64,000 bases of DNA from CAVVYA01 sp963752345 (GCA_963752345.1 CAVVYA010000002.1:62001-126000), one strand, 5' to 3'. Shown: positions 1 to 9,264, counted from the first letter of the stretch. Notes: a model not told the origin generated them from the letters alone. Numbers and translations: made by a program.

Positions 1-692
1 ACGTCAATACGGTAATCGATGCGCTCGAGAACGAGGGGCTGCTCACCATTCTCGCGGAACCCAACCTCACGACGTCATCTGGTGAGACCGCCAGCTTCCT
101 CGCCGGCGGCGAATTTCCGATCCCGGTTCCACAAGACGGCAACACAATCACCATAGAGTTCAAGAAATTCGGCGTGGGCCTGGCTTTCACGCCAACGATC
201 TTGAACGATGGCCGGATCAATCTTCGGGTGCGCCCCGAGGTCAGCCAGTTGTCGAGCAACGGCGAAGTCCGCATCAACGGGTTTGCGGTTCCGGCACTGA
301 CGGTGCGGCGGGCGGAGACTACCATCGAGGTGGGTTCCGGTCAGAGCTTCGCAATCGCCGGCTTGATTCAGAACAATATCGCTCACGATGTGCGCCGCTT
401 TCCCGGCTTGGGCGATCTGCCGATCCTCGGTGCCCTGTTTCGCTCCGATGGCTTCCGGCGCAACGAGACGGAACTCGTGATCGTGGCTACGCCCTATATC
501 GTCAAACCGGTCAGCGACAGCCGCATGGTGGCGCTCCCGACCGACGGCCTGATGGCGCCGACCGATCTCGAACGACTCTGGGCGGGATCCGCTCGTTCGT
601 CAGCAGCAGCCAATCGGGCAGCCGACCCCCGTGATGAGCTCGGGCCGCCGGCTGGTGGGCACCGTCGGCTTTACCTTGGACTAGTCACATGA
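1..692 (+). CDS. cpaC: CpaC/RcpA secretin, C-terminal part (5' end outside window)
   Basis: Outer-membrane secretin of the Tad/Cpa pilus machine, which forms the ring through which Flp pili leave the cell. The reading frame is open from base 3 and runs about 229 codons to a TGA at 690-692. The visible part is the secretin core: 'LLTILAEPNLTT' near the start, then 'ASFLAGGEFPIPV', the beta-strand segment around 'VGLAFTPTI', and the C-terminal signature 'GQSFAIAGLIQNN' with 'FPGLGDLPILGALFRS'. The last 50 residues are an Ala/Pro-rich tail after the membrane ring. The stop overlaps the next start as ATGA, so cpaC and cpaD are translationally coupled. The N-terminal BON and N domains lie upstream of the window. 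Confidence 0.95.
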   Translation, partial: VNTVIDALENEGLLTILAEPNLTTSSGETASFLAGGEFPIPVPQDGNTITIEFKKFGVGLAFTPTILNDGRINLRVRPEVSQLSSNGEVRINGFAVPALTVRRAETTIEVGSGQSFAIAGLIQNNIAHDVRRFPGLGDLPILGALFRSDGFRRNETELVIVATPYIVKPVSDSRMVALPTDGLMAPTDLERLWAGSARSSAAANRAADPRDELGPPAGGHRRLYLGLVT

Positions 693-1316
693 AGCATCAT
701 TCCATCAGAGCCTACACCTTGGCCGCCGTCGTGCTATTGGCGCTCGGAGCTTGCGCGCAGTCGGCCAACTGGTCGGAGGTGCAGTCACCCAAGCGCAATC
801 AGGTGGAACCCGTGCGCCTGGTGCACGACGTCAAGTTCACCAACGGAACACGGCTCTCGCCTGTGGAGATGGCGCAACTCGACGGTTTCATCGCTCGCCA
901 TGACGTCGGCTACGGCGATCGGGTTTATGTGCTCACCGAATTGGTTGGCGCCACGTCGCAGCGCAGCAACGTCGTGCTGAATTATATGAAGGCCCACGGC
1001 ATCGCAGCCGCCGCGCTGCCATCGCCGGAAGCGCAGCCAGGCCTGGTGCGTATTGTGCTGAACCGCTATGTCGTCGTGCCGCCAAATTGCCCGGATTGGA
1101 GCAAGCCGATGACGCCGGATTACGCGAACACGCCGATGAGCAATCTCGGCTGCGCCACCACGGCGAACTTCGGCACGATGGTGGCGGATCCGTCGGAGTT
1201 GATTTCAGGGCCGCCAGCCTGGCCCCGCCGACGCTGAAGGGTCGACCGGCGCCATCCAGCGCTACCGTACCGGTAAAATTACGCCACTCGAGAAACTTGT
1301 CACGGGTGGCAAATGA
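689..1316 (+). CDS. cpaD: CpaD pilus assembly lipoprotein, frameshifted near 1205-1215
   Basis: Tad pilus assembly lipoprotein, thought to act with the CpaC secretin at the outer membrane. It starts with a lipoprotein signal ending in the lipobox 'LALGAC'. As written, the frame stops at 1237 after 182 codons with the tail 'GPPAWPRRR'. A CpaD-like C-terminus ('GAIQRYRTGKITPLEKLV') continues in the +1 frame to a TGA at 1314-1316, which overlaps the cpaE start as ATGA exactly like the other junctions of this operon. Removing one base near 1205-1215 gives a 208-aa protein, a normal CpaD length. I therefore annotate the corrected span. A real loss of the C-terminus is possible but less likely, given similar insertions elsewhere in the window. 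Confidence 0.88.
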
Positions 1317-2539
1317 GCACGGCGGCGATCAGACTGTCCGGCGAAAGCCGCTCCGAGCCACAGCATGACCTGTCGGTCATGGCTTTCGTCGCCGATGATG
1401 TGACGCGGCAGACGCTGATCCGTGTCGCAGCGGAGCAGAAGTGGCACGATCCCATCATCCAGACGGGTGGCATAGCGGCGGCGCGGCGCGAGCTGGGCGA
1501 GTCCGCGTCGCCCACGCTGCTCATTGTCGATTTGTCCGAATCATCTGAGCCCTTGGCCGAAATCAACAGCCTTGCCGAGGTCTGCGAGCCGGGAACCCGC
1601 GTCATTGCGCTGGGAACGACAAACGATGTGCGCCTCTACCGGAGCCTCACGGACGCTGGCGTGACGGACTACATGGTCAAGCCAGTCGCGGCGGCCGATC
1701 TTGTGCGGGCTGTCGCATATGCGAATTCCGGCGGCAAACAGGATAGCGCGGAAGGCAAGCGAAGCCGCATTCATTCGATCGTCGGCGCGCGCGGCGGCGT
1801 CGGTGCCTCGACGGTCGCGCTCAATCTCGCATGGATCTTGTCTCAGGAGCAGAAGCAACGGGTCGTCCTGATCGATCTGGACCTGCATTTCGGCACCGTC
1901 GCTTTGTCGCTCGATATCGATCCCGGCAATGGCTTCCGGGACGTCCTGCACAATCCCGGCCGCATCGATCCGCTGTTTCTCGAACGCGCTGTGATCCGAG
2001 TGAACGACACTCTGGCGATCCTGAGCACCGAGGAACCGCTGTCCGCAGCCGGTCAGTGGAGCCCGGAAGCCTTTGTTCCGATGCTCGCGGAACTCGGAAA
2101 ACTATTCGATCACATCGTCCTTGATCTGCCACGCACCTTCGCCGTCCAGCATCCCGAGCTGATTTCGGCGGCCACCACCACCGTTCTGGTCACCGATCTT
2201 TCACTGTCCGCCATGCGCGATGCCTTGCGGATCAAGACATTGGTCCGCGAAGCGGCGCCGCAGACCCACCTCAAGATCATGCTCAATCAGTACCGGCCGT
2301 TGGGAAAATCGGACATGCCAGCGGCCGAGTTCGAGCGCAGCATCGATGACAAGATTTCCTGTCATATTCCGTTCGACCCGAAATCCGTGGCGCAGGCGGC
2401 CCATGCCGGCAAGCCGATAGCGGCCGTGGCGAAGAAGAGCAGTGGCAGCCAAGCCTTACGCAAATTCAGCGAAGGACTGGTTGTGGCGAAGGCCCGAAAG
2501 AAACGCAGCTCCGTTCTCGCCCGACTGTTCAAATCATGA
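1313..2539 (+). CDS. cpaE: CpaE pilus assembly / localization ATPase
   Basis: MinD/ParA-like protein of the Tad pilus locus, known in Caulobacter for placing the secretin at the pole. It has 408 residues. Residues about 20-140 form an atypical receiver-like domain ('LLIVDLSES', 'DYMVKPV'). Residues about 150-390 form the P-loop ATPase, with the deviant Walker A 'GARGGVGAST' and 'VVLIDLDLHFGT'. The C-terminus is short and basic. The ATG overlaps the corrected cpaD stop, and the TGA overlaps the cpaF start, so it sits inside a coupled operon. No residue of the nucleotide site looks lost. Confidence 0.95.
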   Translation: MSTAAIRLSGESRSEPQHDLSVMAFVADDVTRQTLIRVAAEQKWHDPIIQTGGIAAARRELGESASPTLLIVDLSESSEPLAEINSLAEVCEPGTRVIALGTTNDVRLYRSLTDAGVTDYMVKPVAAADLVRAVAYANSGGKQDSAEGKRSRIHSIVGARGGVGASTVALNLAWILSQEQKQRVVLIDLDLHFGTVALSLDIDPGNGFRDVLHNPGRIDPLFLERAVIRVNDTLAILSTEEPLSAAGQWSPEAFVPMLAELGKLFDHIVLDLPRTFAVQHPELISAATTTVLVTDLSLSAMRDALRIKTLVREAAPQTHLKIMLNQYRPLGKSDMPAAEFERSIDDKISCHIPFDPKSVAQAAHAGKPIAAVAKKSSGSQALRKFSEGLVVAKARKKRSSVLARLFKS

Positions 2540-4287
2540 AGCCTCCCGTCTTCGGCCGGCGCAGCGCGAAGCGCGAGGGCGAGGGCGAAGTAACTCCCTT
2601 TCCCGGCAATCCACGCACCGACCCTGCACTCGGGTCGGCGACGACCGCTTCTGCCACGCCGGTGCCGGGGGCAGCGGGCGATACCGGCCCTGCCGAGCCG
2701 CTCGACGTCACACGTCTGAAGGTCCAGTCGATCTTTCTTCAGCAGGTCGACATTTCGATACTGGCGCGCCTTCCACGCGCCGAAATCGCCAACCAGGTCG
2801 GCCAACTCGTCGATGAGATACTCGCCGAACGCAAAATCGTGCTTGGCGAGGTGGAACGGCGCAACCTGATTACCCACCTGGTCAACAGCATCTTGAATCC
2901 CGGCGGCCCGCAAGCGGTTCCGCCACCGCAACAGGCCAAACCCGCCGTCCAGCAGGACGAAAAACTGGTCGTCCCCACGCCGACCATCGTCCGCGCGTCG
3001 GCGGCTACCAACGCGCACCGGGCGGCGCTCGAGGATGCCCGGTCGCGCATTCAGACCATCCTGCTCGAACGGCTCGACGTCACGGCCGCGTCGCGCCTGC
3101 CGCGCAAGGAACTGGCGCGCCAGATCAGCAACGTCGTGGTCGAGATCCTGGGCGAGTTGAAGCTGCAGCTCAACCTGCTGGAGCAGCGCGACCTGGTGAC
3201 CATGCTGCTCAACGACATGTTGGGCCTGGGGCCGCTGGAGCCGCTACTCGCCGACGAGGCGGTCACCGATATCATGGTCAACGGCGCCAAGCAGGTCTAT
3301 GTCGAGCGCAAGGGTAAGCTCGAACTGACCGGGGTAACCTTCCGCGACGACGCGCACGTCATGAATATCGCAACTCGCATCGTCACCCGGATCGGGCGCC
3401 GCATCGACGAAACCACGCCGCTGGTGGATGCCCGCCTCGACGACGGCAGCCGTGTCAATATCATCGCGCCGCCGCTGGCGATCGACGGACCCTCGATCTC
3501 GATTCGTAAATTCTCCCAGAAGAAAATTACCCTCGACGTCATGTCCAACCAGCGCAACGTCTCGCCGGAGATGTCGCGCGTTCTCAAGATCGCCGCGCGC
3601 AGCCGACTTAATATCCTGATTTCCGGCGGCACGGGCTCCGGCAAGACCACCCTTTTAAACGCCATGTCGCAGCTCATCGATCATGGCGAGCGCATCGTAA
3701 CCATCGAAGACGCCGCCGAGTTGCAACTGCAGCAGCCGCATGTCGTGCGTTTGGAGACGCGGCCCGCCAACCTGGAGGGCGACGGCGAAATCACCATGCG
3801 TGATCTCGTCAAGAACGCCCTGCGTATGCGCCCCGACCGCATCATCCTGGGCGAGGTGCGCGACGCCGCCGCGCTGGATATGCTGCAGGCCATGAACACC
3901 GGTCACGACGGGTCGATGTCGACGGTCCACGCCAACAACCCGCGCGAGGCGCTGACCCGTCTCGAGAACATGGTGGCGATGGCCGGTGTCAATCTGCCGA
4001 GCCTGGCGGTGCGTACGCAAATCTCCTCGGCCGTTCACCTGATCGTTCAGGTGAGCCGCATGCGTGACGGTATCCGGCGTATCACCCATATTACCGAAGT
4101 CATCGGCATGGAAGGCGACGTGATCACGACGCAAACCCTGTTCCAGTTCGAGTTTCAGGGTGAGAACAACGATGGGCTACTCAAGGGCGCCTTCAAATCG
4201 ACCGGACTGCGTCCGCACTTCCTGCCGCGCGCGGAATATTTCGGTCTGGGCCGGTCGCTCCTGGAAGCGGTCACGGGGGCAGCATGA
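2536..4287 (+). CDS. cpaF: CpaF/TadA secretion ATPase with duplicated N-terminal domain
   Basis: Type II/IV secretion ATPase that powers Flp pilus assembly at the inner membrane. It has 583 residues, longer than the roughly 450-500 usual for CpaF. Walker A 'GGTGSGKTT' lies at about 364-372, Walker B-like 'IILGEVRD' at about 436-443, and the His-box 'GSMSTVHANNPR' at about 459-470. The excess length is an N-terminal extension: residues 61-121 align without gaps to 170-230, with about 25 of 61 identities, including 'RLPR', 'EIL' and the spacing of charged residues. So the helical N-terminal domain is present twice, joined by a Pro/Gln/Ala-rich linker (about 122-160). The first 58 residues are low-complexity. 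The gene is coupled to cpaE and tadB by ATGA overlaps. Confidence 0.95.
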   Translation: MKPPVFGRRSAKREGEGEVTPFPGNPRTDPALGSATTASATPVPGAAGDTGPAEPLDVTRLKVQSIFLQQVDISILARLPRAEIANQVGQLVDEILAERKIVLGEVERRNLITHLVNSILNPGGPQAVPPPQQAKPAVQQDEKLVVPTPTIVRASAATNAHRAALEDARSRIQTILLERLDVTAASRLPRKELARQISNVVVEILGELKLQLNLLEQRDLVTMLLNDMLGLGPLEPLLADEAVTDIMVNGAKQVYVERKGKLELTGVTFRDDAHVMNIATRIVTRIGRRIDETTPLVDARLDDGSRVNIIAPPLAIDGPSISIRKFSQKKITLDVMSNQRNVSPEMSRVLKIAARSRLNILISGGTGSGKTTLLNAMSQLIDHGERIVTIEDAAELQLQQPHVVRLETRPANLEGDGEITMRDLVKNALRMRPDRIILGEVRDAAALDMLQAMNTGHDGSMSTVHANNPREALTRLENMVAMAGVNLPSLAVRTQISSAVHLIVQVSRMRDGIRRITHITEVIGMEGDVITTQTLFQFEFQGENNDGLLKGAFKSTGLRPHFLPRAEYFGLGRSLLEAVTGAA

Positions 4288-5262
4288 CTCCGGTTGATAT
4301 GATCACCGCGGCGATATTCTTAGGCGCCCTCGCAACCGTCGCGTCCGTGGGACTGGTCCTGGGTGGCGGCGCGGGCCGCAAGCAGAAAAAGCGCGTCGAT
4401 ACCGGTACGGCGCCGCTGGTCGGGCTTCTCGCCGGTGGATACAGCGGGAGCGAGCGTTCTGCGCGGCGAGGACACCAGCCGCCTCGGCAGCATGGCGCTG
4501 CGCCTCATGCCGCGCCGCCATATGCTTCGGCACCGGCTCATGAAGGCGGGACTCAATCTTTCGCCCGGTCAATACGCGCTCGTTAGCGTCGCTCTCGGCG
4601 CGACTTGCTGCATCGTTGCGAAGTTCGTCTTCGGCGTTCCCCTCATGCTTGCCGGTTTGGGCGCCATCGTCATCGGCATCGGGCTGCCGCATATGGTGGT
4701 ATCGAACATGATCGGACGCCGCCTGCGTAAGTTCACGAAATTGTTTCCCGAGGCGATCGATCTCATGGTCCGCGGCATCAAGTCGGGCTTGCCGATCAGC
4801 GAAACGATAGGCGCGATCGGGCAGGAGATGATCGATCCCGTCGGCATCGAGTTCCGGCGCATCACCGATTCGGTCAAGCTCGGACAGACCCTGGAAGAAG
4901 CGCTTTGGGATGCGGCGCAACGTCTGGACACGGCGGAATTCAAGTTCTTCGTCATCAGCCTGTCGGTGCAGCGCGAAACGGGCGGCAATCTCGCCGAAAC
5001 GCTCGACAATCTCGGCGATATTCTGCGCCGGCGTCAGCAGATGCAGCTCAAGATCAAGGCCATGTCATCCGAGGCGAGGGCGAGCGCCTATATCATCGGA
5101 TCTCTGCCCTTTGTCATGTTCGGCATTCTCATGCTGATGAGTCCGGATTACGTCATGATTTTATTCACGGACTACCGCGGCATGATCATTACGGGTATCG
5201 GCTTGGCAACCATGCTCATGGGCGTGTTTGTCATGGCCAAAATGGTGAAGTTCGACATATGA
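4284..5262 (+). CDS. tadB: TadB inner-membrane platform protein, frameshifted near 4390-4440
   Basis: GspF-family inner-membrane protein of the Tad system. The start at 4284 overlaps the cpaF stop and opens a first membrane helix ('AIFLGALATVASVGLVLGGG') followed by a basic stretch. That frame dies at 4586. The rest of TadB is in the +1 frame up to 5262: 'SVLRGEDTSRLG', a membrane pair around 4590-4720, the GspF fold 'KLFPEAIDLMVRGIKSG' and 'RETGGNLAETLDNL', then two C-terminal helices. Deleting one base between about 4390 and 4440 gives 325 aa, a normal TadB size. A shorter GTG-started reading from 4363 lacks the first helix and looks like a rescue artefact. The stop overlaps the tadC start as ATGA. 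Confidence 0.87.
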
Positions 5263-6236
5263 GCGATCTCGCCAAATACCTGCCGGCAGGCATGAAACCG
5301 GAAGACGCTCTCGCTGTCTTGTTCGGGTTGGTGGCCTTTTTCGTCGTCATCGCCCTTTGGCAGGCGCTCCTGGTGCGCGACCCGATCGTCGTGCGCGCCA
5401 AGTCCCTGCTGGCGCGTCGGGCGGAACTCATGGCTCAGTACCTCGGACACACGCGCCCGCGACAGCGCCCCGCCGCGCGCGGTTTCATGGCCAACATCGT
5501 GCTGCGCCTCCGTCTGCTGCAAGGCGAAAAGGCCGGCAGCATGCGCGAGCGCCTTGCTCAGGCCGGCATTCGTTCGCGCGAGGCATTGATCGCCTATCTC
5601 TTTTTTAAGCTCTGCCTTCCCTTGGCGTTCGGCGTGGTGGCGTTAATTCTGTTCGAGGGCATGAACGCTTACAATCTGACGTCCTCCAATAAAATTATCG
5701 TCTGTATCGGTAGCGTTCTATTTGGCGCGCTCGCGCCGGCGGTCTGGATCAAGAACAAGATCTCGAAACGTCAGGATGCCATTCGCAAGAGCGTGCCCGA
5801 CGCGCTCGATTTGCTGGTGATCTGCGTCGAGGCGGGCCTGAGCCTTGACGCCGCCTTGACGCGTGTCTCTCGCGAGCTCGGGCGCGGCGCCCCTGAACTC
5901 GCCGACGAATTCCAATTGACCGCGCTGGAACTGGGGTTCCTCCCGGAGCGGCGTCAGGCTCTCGACAACCTGAGCAAGCGGGTGACCTTGCCGTCCATTC
6001 GCGCGGTGGTCGGTTCGCTGCTGCAGACGGAAAAATACGGCACGCCGCTGGCGCAATCCTTGCGGGTTCTGGCGGCCGAGTTCCGCAATGAGCGGATGAT
6101 GCGGGCGGAAGAGAAGGCGGCGCGTCTGCCGGCGATCCTGACCGTGCCGATGGTGGTGTTTATCCTGCCGACCCTGTTCATCGTGCTGATCGGGCCCGCG
6201 ATCATCAAGACGATCGACGCGCTTACAAAAATGTAA
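5259..6236 (+). CDS. tadC: TadC inner-membrane platform protein
   Basis: Second GspF-family platform protein of the Tad pilus apparatus, 325 residues. The ATG at 5259 was chosen because it overlaps the tadB stop (ATGA) and opens with a membrane helix near residues 19-36. A longer in-frame reading from 4905 only shadows tadB. Two more helices lie near residues 115-160. The cytoplasmic GspF domain carries 'SVPDALDLLVICVEAGLSLD' and 'LLQTEKYGTPLAQSLRVLA', and the protein ends in a hydrophobic hairpin around 'FILPTLFIVLIGPAII'. It is the last plus-strand gene of the locus and converges on the tadD-like gene with a 144-nt gap. Confidence 0.93.
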   Translation: MSDLAKYLPAGMKPEDALAVLFGLVAFFVVIALWQALLVRDPIVVRAKSLLARRAELMAQYLGHTRPRQRPAARGFMANIVLRLRLLQGEKAGSMRERLAQAGIRSREALIAYLFFKLCLPLAFGVVALILFEGMNAYNLTSSNKIIVCIGSVLFGALAPAVWIKNKISKRQDAIRKSVPDALDLLVICVEAGLSLDAALTRVSRELGRGAPELADEFQLTALELGFLPERRQALDNLSKRVTLPSIRAVVGSLLQTEKYGTPLAQSLRVLAAEFRNERMMRAEEKAARLPAILTVPMVVFILPTLFIVLIGPAIIKTIDALTKM

Positions 6237-6380
6237 GCGGCCTGGCCGCCCGATCCGAGCGGCAGTCACCCGGCTTCTTCTTCAGAATTTTTGGATGCCG
6301 GCCGATCTTGCAGGATTTCCGAACGCCCGCTCGGCGACGGGCGCATCCGAATGCCTGCCGGCGCGGCTGGCGGCCGACGG

Positions 6381-7325
6381 TCAATTGGATCCCGAGGCGA
6401 CCGTGGCCGCCGGTGCGGCCTGGGCCGGCTGCTGGGGCGCGGGCTCGGAGCTCGGCGTCACGGTGATGCCGAACACCGCCGCGGCGCGCTGCTGCTGCGA
6501 CATGGCCCGCAGGGTCTCATAATAGGCCAGATTGTTCTGCACCGTCGGTTCGTCGAAATCGAGCCGGGCGACGCCCGCGGCCTCGGCGAACTTGCCGGAA
6601 AGACCATAGACCAGAGCCAGATTCTGGCGATGCCGCGTGGTGCCGCGGCGTTCGTTCGCAAGCCGGCTGAGGATCTGGATGGCGTCGTCGTACTTGCCGC
6701 TGATCGCCAGCGACAGCGCCAGATTGTTGCGGAGATTGGCGTCATTGGGCGCGATATCCAGACCGCGGCGATAACTGTCCTGCGCGCTTTGGTAATTCCC
6801 GTTCATATCCTGCACGACACCCATGCCGTTATACAGCCGGGGGTCGTTCTGCAGGGCCAGACCTGCGACAAACTGCTCGAGCGCCAGCTCGGGTTGATTC
6901 ATAGCCAGGAGAGCATTGCCCAGCCCACGCAACCCATCGACGTTCTTGGCGTCGAGCTTGAGAGCCTCGCGATAGACCTCCGCCGCTTCGTTGTGAGCGC
7001 CCAAGGCGCTCAGCACCTGGCCGAGTTCGACGAGAATATCCGCACGGAACGGCGACAGCTCATGCACGCGTTTGTAGACGGTGACGGCGGAGGCGAAATC
7101 GCCATTGTCGCGCGTGCTGCGCGCGACGCGCAGCAGGGTGGAGGCGGGGGAGCCGGGCGCTTCGCCGGTGGCCTCAGCGCTCGCTCTTGCGGCGGCGCTG
7201 GCGCTTGGCTCGAGATGGGAATCGGAGGCGCAGGCGGCCAGCCCGAAGGCCACCGTTGCGAGCAGCGCGGCGCGCAAGGCGCGGCGCGAGACGATAGAGC
7301 GGTTCAGCATGATCATCGGCAGCAT
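6381..7325 (-). CDS. tadD: TadD-like TPR lipoprotein
   Basis: Tetratricopeptide-repeat lipoprotein, 314 residues, probably the TadD-type factor that helps assemble the secretin complex. The start at 7325 was chosen for the AGGA ribosome site about 10 nt upstream and because it places a lipoprotein signal at the N-terminus with lipobox 'LAAC'. Several TPR units follow, for example 'AAEVYREALKLDAKNVDGL', 'AQDSYRRGLDIAPNDANL' and 'ALAISGKYDDAIQILSRL'. The C-terminus is Ala/Pro-rich. It is convergent to tadC rather than in the same operon. The family assignment rests on the TPRs, the lipobox and the neighbourhood. Confidence 0.85.
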   Translation of the reverse strand: MLPMIMLNRSIVSRRALRAALLATVAFGLAACASDSHLEPSASAAARASAEATGEAPGSPASTLLRVARSTRDNGDFASAVTVYKRVHELSPFRADILVELGQVLSALGAHNEAAEVYREALKLDAKNVDGLRGLGNALLAMNQPELALEQFVAGLALQNDPRLYNGMGVVQDMNGNYQSAQDSYRRGLDIAPNDANLRNNLALSLAISGKYDDAIQILSRLANERRGTTRHRQNLALVYGLSGKFAEAAGVARLDFDEPTVQNNLAYYETLRAMSQQQRAAAVFGITVTPSSEPAPQQPAQAAPAATVASGSN

Positions 7326-7473
7326 GGGACATTCCTGTGAAAGGATTGTCCCAAGGATACGCCGATGCGTCTTACCGTAAGGTAAAGAAACCCTAAAATT
7401 TGCTGCGCATTCGGCGCGAAGACGAAGCGTCGGAAGGAGCCGGAGCCCCTTCCGCAGCGCGTTTTTTCCGCTA

Positions 7474-8337
7474 TCAGTCCTTGGCCGAGATCGGCTTGCC
7501 CGCGTACATCTTGCCGAGATAGGGCGCGGCCTTCTCATAGAGCAGCGCCGCGACGTCGTCGGCCTGGTAGTTCTTGATGAGCTGGTCGACCTGGCCGAAG
7601 AACGGCAGCGGCAGCTTGCGCTTCTGGGCGAGGTCGAGCGCGATATCCATGTCCTTTTCCTGCCAGGTGAAGCGCGTGCCGTCCCAGCGCTCGAGCGTGC
7701 CGTTGGTGCCCGGGCACTGCAGCAGGGTCTCGCGCATCTTCTGGCCGTCGATGCCGTAGACCTTGGCGAGCAGGATCGCCTCGTAGTTGGCGATGCAATG
7801 GGCCCAGTGCAGCATGTTGTTGATGGTCTTGCCGATCTCGCCGGCGCCGAGCTCGCCCAGATGATGCACGGCGCGGCTGTAGGCTTCGAGCACGGGTCGG
7901 GCCTTCTCCACGTCCTTCTTCGCGCCGCCGACGGTCGAGGCGAGCGTGCCGTTCTTGGCGCCGTCGAGGCCGAAGCAGACCGGCGCGTCGATCACGCCGA
8001 TGCCGGCCTTCTTGGCGATGGCGGCGCATTCGCGCACCATGTCGGGATGGCTGGTGGCGGTGATCACCAGTACCTGGCCTTTCTTGCCGCCGGCGGCGGC
8101 GATGTCGGTGACCACCTGCTTCACCTGATGGTCGAATCCGACCATGATGATCACCACGTCGCAAGTGGTGGCGAGCTGCGCGAGCGATTTGGCGACCTTG
8201 GCGCCCTGCTTGGCGATGCCCTTGGTCGCCGCCTTGTTGATGTCGTAGACCCAGACTTCGTCGAATTTCTTGCTCTTGAGCACATGGCCCGCCATCGGTT
8301 CGCCCATGGCGCCGACGCCGACAAAACCCACTTTCAT
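7474..8337 (-). CDS. 3-hydroxyisobutyrate dehydrogenase family oxidoreductase
   Basis: NAD(P)-dependent beta-hydroxyacid dehydrogenase, 287 residues, the usual size for the family. The N-terminal Rossmann motif is 'GFVGVGAMGEPMA' (residues about 4-16). The substrate-binding segment appears as 'DAPVCFGLDGAKNGTLAS', and the catalytic-lysine helix as 'GEIGKTINNMLHW'. The start at 8337 has 'GGGAGAAG' just upstream; an in-frame ATG 11 codons earlier has none. It is transcribed divergently from the isochorismatase-family gene, from a shared 202-nt region. The true substrate (3-hydroxyisobutyrate, tartronate semialdehyde, glyoxylate or another) cannot be read from the sequence. A Cys-Phe replaces the more common Ser-Gly in the substrate loop. 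Confidence 0.88.
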   Translation of the reverse strand: MKVGFVGVGAMGEPMAGHVLKSKKFDEVWVYDINKAATKGIAKQGAKVAKSLAQLATTCDVVIIMVGFDHQVKQVVTDIAAAGGKKGQVLVITATSHPDMVRECAAIAKKAGIGVIDAPVCFGLDGAKNGTLASTVGGAKKDVEKARPVLEAYSRAVHHLGELGAGEIGKTINNMLHWAHCIANYEAILLAKVYGIDGQKMRETLLQCPGTNGTLERWDGTRFTWQEKDMDIALDLAQKRKLPLPFFGQVDQLIKNYQADDVAALLYEKAAPYLGKMYAGKPISAKD

Positions 8338-8539
8338 CGCTGACTTCTCCCTTTTTTCGGTCGACCGCATAGACGCGGGAACCCGCTCGACGGCTGCGCT
8401 GCCGCTCGACGTTCGAGGGAATTTACTACACGACGCCTTCCGGCCCCGCTAGTCCCCTCTGTCTGCCCCGTTGGCGCCTTTGCATTCGGGCGCGGCGCTG
8501 GAGTATTCTCAGCCATCTCATTTCACTGGAGGTTTTAGG
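8338..8539. promoter_or_regulatory. Divergent promoter region
   Basis: These 202 bases separate the minus-strand dehydrogenase from the plus-strand amidohydrolase and must hold both promoters. The plus gene has a clear GGAGG at 8528-8532, and the minus gene has a purine-rich site at about 8342-8350. No convincing -35/-10 pair or operator palindrome could be picked out by eye. Confidence 0.5.
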
Positions 8540-9241
8540 ATGGCGCGCGATTTCGAAGACCATTGTTGGAAAGACATCGTCGACGACGAGATCCTCGAGA
8601 TCTATGAGGCCTATCACCGCAAGACCTACGTCGGGAAGAATCCGGCGGTGCTGGCGATCGATCTCTACAACAAGGCATATGAAGGCGGTAACAAGCCGGT
8701 GCGCGAGGTCAACCGGCAGTATTCCGGCTCGTGCGGTGAAAACGCCTGGAAGGCGATCGAGCCGACCCAGAAGCTGTTCGCCGCCGCCCGCAAGGCCGGT
8801 GTGCCGGTGATCTACAGCACGCGCCACGTCGACACCCGCGGCGTCCATTCGACCAACCGCAATATGGGCCGCGAAACGCCCAAGTCCGATATGTACGACA
8901 TCAAGGCCGAACTGGCGCCGCAGCCGGGCGAGCTGGTGATCTACAAAGAGCGCGCGTCCGCCTTCTTCGGCACGCCGCTGGTCGCCCACCTGCGCCAGAT
9001 GGGCGTCGACAGCCTGATCATCTGCGGCGAAAGCACGTCGGGTTGTGTGCGCGCCAGCACCGTGGACGGGTATTCCTACGGCTTCCACAATACGCTGGTC
9101 GAGGAGTGCACCTACGACCGCTCGATGCTGAGCCACAAGGTCAACCTGTTCGACCTGCACCACAAATATGCCGACGTGATGCATGTGGACGAGGTCATCG
9201 CCCATCTCGAAGGCCTGGCGCAGCAGCGCAAAGTGGCGTGA
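8540..9241 (+). CDS. Isochorismatase-family amidohydrolase (N-carbamoylsarcosine amidase-like)
   Basis: Cysteine hydrolase of the isochorismatase fold, 233 residues. The Asp-Lys-Cys triad is visible: Asp in 'VLAIDLYNKAY', Lys in 'VIYKERASAFFGTPL' and the nucleophile Cys in 'ICGESTSGCVRASTVDG'. Family members hydrolyse amides such as N-carbamoylsarcosine, nicotinamide or maleamate, or vinyl ethers such as isochorismate. The ATG at 8540 is preceded by GGAGG with good spacing, so longer in-frame readings are rejected. A Rho-independent terminator follows at 9265. Since HyuA and HyuB homologues lie just beyond in the convergent operon, an N-carbamoyl substrate is a reasonable but unproven guess. 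Confidence 0.88.
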   Translation: MARDFEDHCWKDIVDDEILEIYEAYHRKTYVGKNPAVLAIDLYNKAYEGGNKPVREVNRQYSGSCGENAWKAIEPTQKLFAAARKAGVPVIYSTRHVDTRGVHSTNRNMGRETPKSDMYDIKAELAPQPGELVIYKERASAFFGTPLVAHLRQMGVDSLIICGESTSGCVRASTVDGYSYGFHNTLVEECTYDRSMLSHKVNLFDLHHKYADVMHVDEVIAHLEGLAQQRKVA

Positions 9242-9264
9242 GTCAACGGCGAGAATTCGGATGA

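Noticed and set aside
1087..1368. 93-codon reading overlapping the cpaD-cpaE junction
   Set aside because: It is in a frame that matches neither cpaD half nor cpaE and has no protein-like features.
7426..7470. Hairpin GGAAGG...CCTTCC as a terminator after the dehydrogenase gene
   Set aside because: The stem is short and the T-run lies on the wrong strand for the minus-strand gene, so the call is not secure.
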